Source: Candidatus Latescibacterota bacterium (GTDB taxonomy: Bacteria; Latescibacterota; UBA2968; GCA-2709665). From it: a stretch of DNA of 46,215 nucleotides. Below the pieces are notes generated by a model that did not search any database, was not told the origin of the DNA, and saw only the letters and a program-made list of their open reading frames with translations. Positions 18,201 to 25,200 of the stretch are shown here, one piece after another. Within the stretch, counting starts at the first letter, position 1. Every line of letters begins with the position of its first letter. Made by a program: the position numbers and the translations under genes. The stretch spans positions 1-46,215 of the forward strand of contig JAAXHW010000066.1 of NCBI GenBank assembly GCA_012270675.1. Direction: 5' to 3'.

Positions 18201-18522
18201 TCATCGTACGCACGTCATTGTGGGCCAGCCCGTCTTCTTTCGTGTACGTCACCCACCGGATGCCATCGTAGCGCTGTGCCCCCCGGTCCGTGGCAAACCA
18301 GATATTCCCGTCCCGGTCCTCAAAGACGTCGTACACCTGTCCCGCAAGCCCGTTGCTCCGGTTGAACACCGTCCACCGCCACGGCTCCAGCACCCGATCG
18401 GGTGAGGAGACCTGGAGGGTGTCCACGGCGAGGGCAGGAGAAACAGCGGTCAGGAAGAGGAGCAGGAAGGGAAAGCGTTGTGGGCCGACGCGGTGACATG
18501 TTTGAGGGCCAGTGGTCTGCAT
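15256..18522 (-). CDS. Two-component propeller sensor histidine kinase (Reg_prop-Y_Y_Y-TM-HisKA-HATPase)
   Basis: 1088-residue membrane sensor. A signal peptide (FPFLLLFLTAVSPALA) leads to about fifteen Reg_prop repeats of the type DGALWFGT...GVSRFDG (residues about 35-690), enough for two seven-bladed propellers in the periplasm. Next come a Y_Y_Y domain (about 700-790), one transmembrane helix (WVLGLVVVFVGVTGFQAS), a coiled coil, HisKA with NMSHEVRTPMNAIIGF (phosphorylated His near residue 859) and an HATPase with NLLSNAVKF, SDTGTGIP and GTGLGLAITKRL. There is no receiver or HTH, so output must go to separate regulators such as the two REC proteins downstream. Relatives in Bacteroidetes-like hybrid systems sense oligosaccharides. 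ATG 18522 follows AAAGG; an earlier ATG at 18555 has no ribosome site. It is first in its operon, with a promoter at 18620-18649. Confidence 0.93.
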   Translation of the reverse strand: MQTTGPQTCHRVGPQRFPFLLLFLTAVSPALAVDTLQVSSPDRVLEPWRWTVFNRSNGLAGQVYDVFEDRDGNIWFATDRGAQRYDGIRWVTYTKEDGLAHNDVRTMIQTQDGAMWFGTYGRGISRFDGTSWTTYTAGDGLASDRIWWRGLVQAQDGSLWAAGDREDANGGQEASGVSRFDGATWTMVEVPGGPSLDVNSIFEASDGTLWFPTWGEGALRFNGVEWTRFTTGEGLAGDVVLQMLEGSDGALWFACGRDGISRFKEKRWKTYAARSGLPEGSTIGALWMTDDGTVWAGSGDGRISRFDGDRWRTYSSRDLPQLGTRLHGQSTRDGVFWVWERSRDSVFRLDYASSKWQVFDLEDPLFGGAETADGCIWFGTRRGAVCYDGAHWLRYTATDGLLDAPIYRMQKTDDGSLWFFAAAFRTFFGVSRYENGAWLQYSSEAIGLDSARRVFRAADGSFWVIGSSGGSSAASRYDGQAWRVYTREDGLVGARLSHICQTENGALWFGTGSERRMGGSGVLRFDGERWTVFTTEDGLAHNHIYGLFQSPDGALWVGTRAGLSWFDGSAWHSYTYEGGLAGEGPGGFTVGYEDLWFHYTRSSSSGVTRYDGAAWRTYTTRDGLVDNRVRDIYRASDGALWFATEGGVSRFDGASWISYTEENGLPDNTVRRIWQSADGRMWFETRDGKAAGFTIDNVGPETTIASASRETSSGGNILLRWSGRDLWEGTPPEDLRYQWRRDGGAWSPVTDRTDWTFTGLSSGQHRFEVRAVDHDLNVDPTPAVHAFAVEAPWWKHPWVLGLVVVFVGVTGFQASRLVASNRKLKEVNAALSQANKGLFEANVQIQEANRLKSQFLANMSHEVRTPMNAIIGFTRLVLRRGADRLSKQHQDNLVKVMLSAEHLLNLINDVLDLSKIEAGRLEVKPEPFDVKRTVVNACATVGPMVKDDVTMDCEVADGIGEAHTDESRLQQILINLLSNAVKFTDAGQVVVRASQDGAPDGSASLVISVSDTGTGIPADQLEAIFEEFRQVDGSITRKHHGTGLGLAITKRLAELLGGTIHVESEVGRGSTFTVKVPVVYGGEGGRIR

Positions 18523-18619
18523 TGGGGAAATACCTTTATCTGGAAAGCCGGGCATTACGGAATGCGGAATAAGGATTTTCTCAATCCGCTCTGTCTACCA
18601 TCCAATATCGACATCGTAT

Positions 18620-18649
18620 AATATATTACATTCCAGCCAGTTAAATCAA
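18620..18649 (-). promoter_or_regulatory. Sigma70-type promoter of the kinase operon
   Basis: TTGATT (18644-18649) and TATATT (18620-18625) with an 18-bp spacer, about 100 bp upstream of the propeller-kinase start. The -10 sequence TATATT recurs in other promoters of this window. Confidence 0.55.
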
Positions 18650-18915
18650 GTCTCCGGCTGTGAGGCATTGACCCGGCGCAGAATAAAGGGCAAATTTTCT
18701 ACTGGCTCCTGTATCCGGAATTCGGCAGTAAACTAATTCTGGTATAAAAAAATGTCAAGGCAATTGGGAAAATCGGCGAACTTCATAAGAATCGACACCA
18801 TCGCGTAATATTATATATAAATAACGTATAATCAATATGTTAATTTTAGAAAAGGGGTCCAACACTACATTTTTGTCCACCTTTCCAACAGGTGTAAATC
18901 CCGGTAAATTTTATC

Positions 18916-18945
18916 TTGCGTCACCCCGTGTTTTAACTCTATATT
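18916..18945 (+). promoter_or_regulatory. Sigma70-type promoter of the HU gene
   Basis: TTGCGT (18916-18921), an 18-bp spacer and TATATT (18940-18945), giving a start of transcription near 18952 and a leader of about 33 nt with a GGGAGG ribosome site. Confidence 0.6.
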
Positions 18946-18984
18946 ATACTCCGGCTTGTTTCAGAAAATTACAGGGAGGGTACA

Positions 18985-19275
18985 ATGACCACAACAAAAA
19001 AAGATCTCGCGATTGAGATCTCCGAGAAACTCGGCGTCAAAAAACAACTGGCCTATGAAGTTGTAGACACCCTGTTTAAGGCGATGCGCGAAAGTCTCAT
19101 CGCAGGGGATCGGATCGAGATCCGGGGATTTGGCGTGTTGGGGGTCAAAGACACAAAACCCAAACCCGCTGCCCGCAACCCCAGAACAGGAGAGATCGTC
19201 TATGTTCCTGCCCGCAAAAAGAGCTATTTCAAGGCTGGTGTACTGATCAAAAAGGCCCTGCACGAACCGCTGTAA
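18985..19275 (+). CDS. hup: HU-family DNA-binding protein
   Basis: 96-residue nucleoid protein that bends and packages DNA as a dimer. The family pattern is complete: TKKDLAIEISEKLGVKKQ as the N-terminal helices, IEIRGFGVLGV as the saddle strand, and the DNA-gripping arm with KPAARNPRTGEIVYVPARKK where the intercalating proline lies. Start ATG follows CAGGGAGGG at seven bases. It is transcribed alone from the promoter at 18916-18945 and ends in a strong shared terminator. GC content at the arm codons and spacing look native. HU versus IHF subunit cannot be separated by eye, but the length and lack of IHF-specific features favour HU. Confidence 0.95.
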   Translation: MTTTKKDLAIEISEKLGVKKQLAYEVVDTLFKAMRESLIAGDRIEIRGFGVLGVKDTKPKPAARNPRTGEIVYVPARKKSYFKAGVLIKKALHEPL

Positions 19276-19292
19276 ACACCTGCAAAGAAGAA

Positions 19293-19332
19293 AAAGACCG
19301 GGGCACGGCCTTCAAGCCGTGCCCCGGTCTTT
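19293..19332. terminator. Bidirectional intrinsic terminator between HU and aldehyde dehydrogenase genes
   Basis: A perfect 17-bp stem (AAAGACCGGGGCACGGC with its complement) around a six-base CTTCAA loop. It has A-runs on the left and T-runs on the right of the stem, so it can stop transcription on both strands between the convergent genes. Confidence 0.88.
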
Positions 19333-19349
19333 ACAGTCCTGGCAACTTC

Positions 19350-20759
19350 TCAGTGAAACACCACCAGCTTCAACTCCGTCATCTCCTCTACCGCATACCT
19401 GGGGCCTTCCTTCCCCATCCCGCTCTCCTTCAACCCCCCATAGGGCATCAGGTCCGCCCGCCACTGGGGCCCCCAGTTGATCATCAGATTGCCCGAGTGG
19501 ACCTTCCGCACAAATTGCATTGCCCAGTCCAGTTTCTCTGTAAAAAGCGCTGCGCTCAGCCCGTAGTTCGTGTTGTTGGCCATCGCAATGGCCTCATTGA
19601 TCGCCTCGAACCGGGTAAGCGCCACTGCCGGGCCAAACAGCTCATCGCAGGAGATTCGCATCCCGGGATCCACGTCGGCAACGATTGTGGGCGCGTGCAT
19701 GGTGCCCTCACGCGCGCCCCCGGTCACAATCCGGGCGCCCCCGTCCTGGGCCTCCCGGATCCACTCGTTCACACGCACCGCGTCCCCTTCTCGAATCATG
19801 GGCCCCATGTCCACCGATTCATCCAGCGGATTGCCCGGCCGGATCGCCTCTACCTTCTCCTTGAGGGCGCCGATGAAATTCCCGTACACCGCCCGATTGA
19901 CCAGCACCCGCTGGGCGGAAATACAGACCTGACCCGCATTGGCAAACCCCGTCGCCGCCGTCGCCGCAGCCACCTTCTCCAGATCGGCGTCCGGCATCAC
20001 AATCAAAGGCGCATTGGATCCCAGCTCCATCGTCACTTTCTTCAGACCGGCCACGTGGCAGATATGCTCCCCCACATCCCGACTGCCCGTAAAGGAGATC
20101 TTCCGCACCCGCCCATCGCTGCACAGGGCGTCTCCAATCGTCCCTCCAGACCCCGTGATACACTGAATCGCCTCCGGCGGTGTCCCCGCTTCCAAAAGGA
20201 CCTCGGTCAACTTAAGGGCCGACAGCGGCGTGTCCGTCGCCGGTTTGACGATCACGGCATTCCCGGCCGCCAGCGCCGGTCCCACCTTGTGACAGACCAG
20301 GTTGAGCGGAAAGTTGAACGGCGTAATGGCCACCACCACCCCGCAGGGCACCCGGAGGGTAAATCCGAACTTCCCCTCCCCTGCGGACGACCCGTCCAGC
20401 GGCAGAGTCTCCCCGCAAAGCCGCTTGGCCTCCTCTGCCGACAGCGTGATAGTCTCAGCCGCCCGGGCCGCCTCCCCCCTCCCTTCGGCGATTGCCTTCC
20501 CCTCTTCCAGAGTAATCGTACGCCCGAACTCCTCCACCCGCTCTTCCATCAGTTCAGCCGCTTTGTGGAGGATGCTGTACCGCTCGTACCCTGGCATTGC
20601 AGCCATAATCTCGGCGCCCCGGGCCGCAGCCGCCAGAGCCGCCTGAACGTCTCTTGCCTCGGACCTGGGCACGGTATCCACAACCGTGCCGTCAAACGGA
20701 TTCCGGACCTCAATCTTCTCCGACCTGTCCACCCACTCCCCATCAACATACATCTTCAT
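19350..20759 (-). CDS. NAD(P)-dependent aldehyde dehydrogenase family protein
   Basis: 469-residue soluble ALDH oxidising an aldehyde to the acid (or, in some relatives, a phosphorylated aldehyde). It shows the NAD-site ITPFNFPLNLVCHKVGPALAA, the Rossmann segment SFTGSRDVGEHI, the general base Glu in VTMELGSNAPLIV, the catalytic nucleophile in NAGQVCISAQRVLV, and ELFGPAVALTRF. The closest family feel is the lactaldehyde/non-phosphorylating glyceraldehyde-3-phosphate/phosphonoacetaldehyde group; the substrate is not decidable. ATG 20759 follows AAGGGGGA. It sits 45 bp after the SpoIIE-type phosphatase and probably shares its transcript, which ends at the terminator at 19293-19332. Confidence 0.92.
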   Translation of the reverse strand: MKMYVDGEWVDRSEKIEVRNPFDGTVVDTVPRSEARDVQAALAAAARGAEIMAAMPGYERYSILHKAAELMEERVEEFGRTITLEEGKAIAEGRGEAARAAETITLSAEEAKRLCGETLPLDGSSAGEGKFGFTLRVPCGVVVAITPFNFPLNLVCHKVGPALAAGNAVIVKPATDTPLSALKLTEVLLEAGTPPEAIQCITGSGGTIGDALCSDGRVRKISFTGSRDVGEHICHVAGLKKVTMELGSNAPLIVMPDADLEKVAAATAATGFANAGQVCISAQRVLVNRAVYGNFIGALKEKVEAIRPGNPLDESVDMGPMIREGDAVRVNEWIREAQDGGARIVTGGAREGTMHAPTIVADVDPGMRISCDELFGPAVALTRFEAINEAIAMANNTNYGLSAALFTEKLDWAMQFVRKVHSGNLMINWGPQWRADLMPYGGLKESGMGKEGPRYAVEEMTELKLVVFH

Positions 20760-20804
20760 AGCGTTCCCCCTTGGCAAATGCGTCTCACGCTACGCGCTCA
20801 CACT

Positions 20805-21725
20805 TCACTTCTTCTTAATCACCACATAGCTGATATCGTCCGACGGCTTATTGAACGCCATCAGGTCCGCCCTGATCGCCTCGAAGATCTCTTTGGCAGA
20901 CCGGCGTTTCACCTCCCGGAGCTTTGTTTCCAGATGCGTGGGAAAATAAGATTCATCCCCTCTGGTGTGTTCGGAAAAACCATCCGTATACAGCAGCAGG
21001 ATATCTCCCGACCCCATCAACCTCCACTCATTGACCTCATACCTCTCCTTATACCCCAGCACACTCTGTACGGCCCTGCGGTCGATATCCTCCTGAGAAG
21101 GCAGCGTGCCGATGGGAGGAAAGACCGTACACAGCTCCCTGCTGATGTCCACAATCCGGTCGTATTCGCTGGAAAACACAATCGGTAACGGGTGGGCCGC
21201 AGAGACAAATTTGAAGGTACCATCTTCTGAAATCTCACCGTAAATCATCGTCAAAAACTTGCTTACGCTGGACGAGTTGTAAAACCGGGTGTTCAGGTTC
21301 TCGAACAGCCGTTCCGTAATCTGGCCATAATGGTCCAATTCGTAAATCGTCCCCAGCAAGAACGCCTGGTGCAGCATGGCGGCCAGCAGCGCATCCGTAA
21401 CCTGATGTCCCGAAACGTCCACCACCGCAATCCCGGCCTTCCCCTGGCAACGTATCAGGTCCTCCACCACCTCCCGGCGGCCTTCTTCCCGCGCTTGCCG
21501 GATCCGGGCCTCCAGATCGTAGCGCTTTTTAAAATCCACATAAATGATGTGATCCCCGCCGACAATCCCGTTCAGGGGCAGAGACTCTCCGTACACATCA
21601 ATGCCATTCAGCTCCGGAATCTCTCCCGGAGGCGGTTTGATGTACAGCGCAATATCCTGAAAATTATCCAGCTCACGCGTCAACCTGAGCACAGACGCCC
21701 TGATTTCCTGAATCATATCCTTCAT
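20805..21725 (-). CDS. SpoIIE-type PP2C protein phosphatase, single domain
   Basis: 306-residue serine/threonine phosphatase of the RsbU/SpoIIE class with an atypical lead: GIDVYGESLPLNGIVGGDH supplies the first metal-binding Asp, AVVDVSGHQVTDALLAAML the second, then FVSAAHPLPIVF, LLLYTDGFSEHTRG and SDDISYVVIKK. An insertion rich in charged residues (about 85-110, RYDLEARIRQAREEGRREVVEDLI) follows the first motif and sets it apart from the REC-GAF-SpoIIE protein at 12359. There is no sensor domain beyond about 45 N-terminal residues. The ATG at 21725 is backed by a weak CAGGG; a TTG at 21761 is an alternative. No anti-sigma or anti-anti-sigma partner is adjacent. Confidence 0.85.
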   Translation of the reverse strand: MKDMIQEIRASVLRLTRELDNFQDIALYIKPPPGEIPELNGIDVYGESLPLNGIVGGDHIIYVDFKKRYDLEARIRQAREEGRREVVEDLIRCQGKAGIAVVDVSGHQVTDALLAAMLHQAFLLGTIYELDHYGQITERLFENLNTRFYNSSSVSKFLTMIYGEISEDGTFKFVSAAHPLPIVFSSEYDRIVDISRELCTVFPPIGTLPSQEDIDRRAVQSVLGYKERYEVNEWRLMGSGDILLLYTDGFSEHTRGDESYFPTHLETKLREVKRRSAKEIFEAIRADLMAFNKPSDDISYVVIKKK

Positions 21726-21839
21726 ACGAATGCCCTGAATCTTTTCGTAAAACAGCCCCAATCAGCCCTGTACGGTTTAAGAAGAAGATAATGCGCCCGG
21801 GAAGGAAATGCAACGGAAATGCACGCCTGCTTCTGCGCC

Positions 21840-21884
21840 AAAAAACAGGAGGAGACGCCGCCGTTTTGACGACCTCTCCTCCTG
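21840..21884 (-). terminator. Intrinsic terminator after the 86-aa gene
   Basis: On the minus strand a 10-bp stem CAGGAGGAGA/TCTCCTCCTG (21846-21855 with 21875-21884) encloses a 19-base loop and is followed by six T residues. It separates the surface-protein/86-aa transcript from the SpoIIE phosphatase gene. Confidence 0.75.
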
Positions 21885-21909
21885 TGCAATCGGCCCCTGT
21901 TTGGCCACG

Positions 21910-22170
21910 CTATGCCTTGGCTTCGGCCTCGGCTTCAACCTGTCCGTTGGACGTCAGGTATTCGTACGCTTTGTTCAGCACCAGGACGGCCTTCGGGATA
22001 TCGTTGACCTTCAGATAGCTGGTTGTCTGCCAGTCTCCGTTCTTATCCCGATAACGCCGCTGGAACGAGACATCCCGTACGGAAAATGACTCCTCGCCCC
22101 GCTGATATTCCTTCTGGAAAATCGAGGCGCTGCACGCACCGTGCCGGAACGTGATTTCAGGCTGTGCCAT
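21910..22170 (-). CDS. Small conserved protein of unknown function
   Basis: 86 residues without signal peptide or membrane segment. The body reads ITFRHGACSASIFQKEY, then a predicted beta-rich stretch with VSFQRRYRDKNGDWQTTSY and KVNDIPKAVLVLNKAYEYL, ending in an acidic alternating Glu-Ala tail. The pattern of an aromatic/basic strand, KDK-x-GxW and NDIPKA-x-x-x-L-x-KAYEYL is one I recall from short uncharacterised proteins in diverse bacteria and archaea; no function is established to my knowledge. The start is unambiguous: GAAAGGAGGTGA lies at ideal distance from ATG 22170. It follows the giant surface-protein gene by 36 bp and precedes a terminator, so it may be the last cistron of that transcript, but its strong ribosome site suggests independent high expression. 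Confidence 0.8.
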   Translation of the reverse strand: MAQPEITFRHGACSASIFQKEYQRGEESFSVRDVSFQRRYRDKNGDWQTTSYLKVNDIPKAVLVLNKAYEYLTSNGQVEAEAEAKA

Positions 22171-22206
22171 TTCGCTCACCTCCTTTCACAGGTGGAATTT
22201 CTGCTG

Positions 22207-25200
22207 CTACCGAAGGAGCAGCACACGCATCGTATGGGTGGTTTGACCTGTCTCGATACGGATCAGGTAGACCCCCGAGCCTGCCGGCCGTCCCGCATCG
22301 TCCCTTCCATCCCAGACCACTTGGTGGCGCCCGGGCGGGAACGCTTCCCGGACGAGTTGGCGCACAGGCTGGCCCAGGATGCTGAAAACCGTCAGCCGGA
22401 TTTCCCCGCCGTCCGTCCGGAACCCGACCCTCGTGTTCCGGTTGAAGGGATTTGGGGTTGGAAGCTCGAATGGAGAGGATGTATCTGCATCTGCGGATAT
22501 GAGGGTGTCGGCCCCGGCCGGGTGTGCTTCCGATGTATCCGCCTCTGTGGGGACGACCGCCTCCACCGTTCCTGGGGAAAAGCGGCGGTTCGACACGGCC
22601 GTATGGGCGACCCATTGCCCCTCCCGGCGCGGGTCCGGCACCAGCGACGCCCCCACCTTCCCCCCACTGTAACCGGTATCGATCAGGGTATCGGGCCCCG
22701 CAGGCGCGATCAGGAGGATGCGGTCCGACCCCGCCAGCCCGTTCCCAATCCGGCCCCCGGCCGAAAACCGTCCCGCATCGATATCCGTGGTGCCTCCGCC
22801 GAACAGCGTGAACAGGCCTTGAGGCCGGATCACCGACCCCACCGGAAATCGGAACGGCGCGCCGTCGTCGTCGCCAAGCGACCAGCCCGACAGATCCATC
22901 GGATGCCCCCCGGCATTGAACAGTTCAACAAACTGATCCTTCAACGCGTCCACCACCCCGTCCCCATCCACGTCCTGGGGTGGATCGACCAGGACCTCCG
23001 TCACCTGTAAGTGCGGGTGGGGCAGCACAAATACCCGGTAGGCCACCACCTGTTCCTCAAAACTGTTTCCACTGACCGACACCGCCACAATCCGTTCCCC
23101 TTCGTCTTCCGGGCGTGGCCGCCAGACCAATACCCTGCCCGAGCGCGCCAGCACAGGTCCCCCCTCCACCTGGACTTCGAAATCCCCCTTCAAAACGAAC
23201 GGCCAGCGCCAGGTCAGTCCCACAAAGGCCAGACTGTCCGGCGCCCCCCCCAGCAGACCCTCCGGCTCCAGTACCCGGATGCGAAAGCGCTGCTCCGACC
23301 GGTCTTGTCCGTCCCCGGCCTCCACAACAACTTCCGGGTTTCCCACATCTCCCGGCAGTGGCGTCCCCTCCAGGGTCTCCCCGTCCAGCGCCAGCCAATC
23401 GGGCCGCACCGGCGCATGCAGGGAGACCGGGTCGCCATCCGGGTCTTCGGCCCTCGGTCGATACCGGTACCTCAGACCCACGACAGCGATCGTATCGGGT
23501 AAAGAGAGGATCTCCGGCGGTCGGTTCGGTCCGTGCCCGGCAGAATCCCGGGCTGAGACGCCTGTGGAGTCTGTGACCGCAAGTGAATCGGCCTCCTCCC
23601 GAGTCGGACCGACTGCCACCCGGGCAAGGGCCGCTATGTGCTCTCCCCAGTACGCTGTCAGCCCCGTACTCCCCCCGGCCACCCCCCTTACAGTGCCCGT
23701 CGAATCCACCTTTGCCACCGCGGAATCCTCCACGGTCCACCGCACCCACGCTGTCAGGTCGACTTCGGTCGAGTCGCTGAATCCGCCGAAGGCCTGGAAG
23801 GTCCCCTCTGTGCCGGGCGTCAGGCGCAGGCTATCCGGCAGCAACCGGAGGCCCGTAAGCTCCGGCCTCGGATATCCCGGTGAGAACGCTCCCTTTCCGG
23901 GTAGCCGATCGTGTTCCACCAGCGTCCCATCCCTCCCCCGAACCCATGAGATGCCCGGCCGGCCCTTCCCAAAGCCCACCACCTGCAGCGTATCCACGCC
24001 ATCTGCAGAGACCAGCACCACCCGGTCTCCGGCGTTGGAAAGCCCGTCCCCGATTCGCCCATCGTCCACAACCACGCCTCCTGCAACCCCCTGCGGACTT
24101 CCACCGCCAAAGAGGGTTACATACCCTCCCACCGGCAGGAGGCTGTTTTCCGGAAACTGGAAGAGCCGGTCCGGCCCCACATCGTCATCTCCCAGCCGCC
24201 ACCCGCTCAAATCGGCCGGCTCCGTCCCGGAATTCCAGAGTTCGACGAACTCATCCTCAAACCCGTGGCGCACCCCGTCCCCATTGGCGTCCCCTGCCGC
24301 ACCGGAAGGTGGATTGGCCAGAATCTCATTGATCACCACCCCTTCCGGCCGACGTCCGGGTGGGCGTTTTGTCGGGCTTGCAGCCGTTTCGCGGGGGCGG
24401 CCCGGCGAAAAAAGGCCTATCCCGGGAGGCTCCGCGTGTCCGACCCAGCGCGTGCTGTCCCGCACCAGAGACTGGTTCAGGTCCCCTTCCACCCTGTATT
24501 CGGCCTTTGCCACCGTATCCTCAAAGGCCGGATCAATCAGCAGCACCACATCCCCCGAATTCGTCAACCCATTCCCAATACTCCCATCGTCAACAAACAC
24601 AAGCCCCGCAACCCCCAGCGGCTCCCCACCCCCAAACAGCACCGCACGCTCAAGAGATTCCAGCACCGTACCCTCCGGAAAACGAAACCGCCGGACTTCC
24701 GAAACATCGTCATCGCTCAATGTCCACCCGCCGATATTCACCGCTTCCGCTCCCAGGTTGAGCACCTCCACGAACTCGTCCGCCTTGCTGTCCCGCAGGC
24801 CATCGCCGTTGGCGTCTCCCTCCGGTCCGGAGGGGGGGTCTGCCAGGATCTCATCGATAACGACCCGGGGCCGTGCCTCTACCGACAGGGTGAAGGTCTG
24901 CACGGCCTCTGCTCCGTGGGGGTCGGATGCGATGAGGGAGAACAGAAAGTCGCCTGTCCGGGTCGGCGTCCACAGGAAGGCTCCGGTTGATGCGTCCAGC
25001 CTGACCCCCTCTGCCTCAGCCTCTATCCGGACCTGTCCCCCGTCCAGATTGCGGACCTGCGGGGCGTAGCGGCAGGCCTTCCCCACCCGTGCCCGGAGGG
25101 GTGGGACGCCCACGATCCGGGGTGGACGGTTGAGCACCTTGATTTCAAAGGCTGTCTCCAGCCGCACCCGTCCGTCGGTTACCGCCACCACCACCCTGGC

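Larger units (their letters stand above)
18523..18984. other. Divergent intergenic region between kinase operon and HU gene
   Basis: AT-rich, with no protein-like frame. It holds a minus-strand promoter for the kinase (18620-18649) and a plus-strand promoter for HU (18916-18945). The run of TA-rich sequence around 18805-18850 looks like a bent or UP-type element upstream of the HU promoter. A minus-strand TTGACA near 18750 might be a second kinase promoter but has only TAGTTT as a -10. Confidence 0.6.

Noticed and set aside
21809-21824. Sigma54-like GTGCATTTCCGTTGCA before the SpoIIE phosphatase
   Set aside because: The -12 box is good but the -24 box lacks the required GG.
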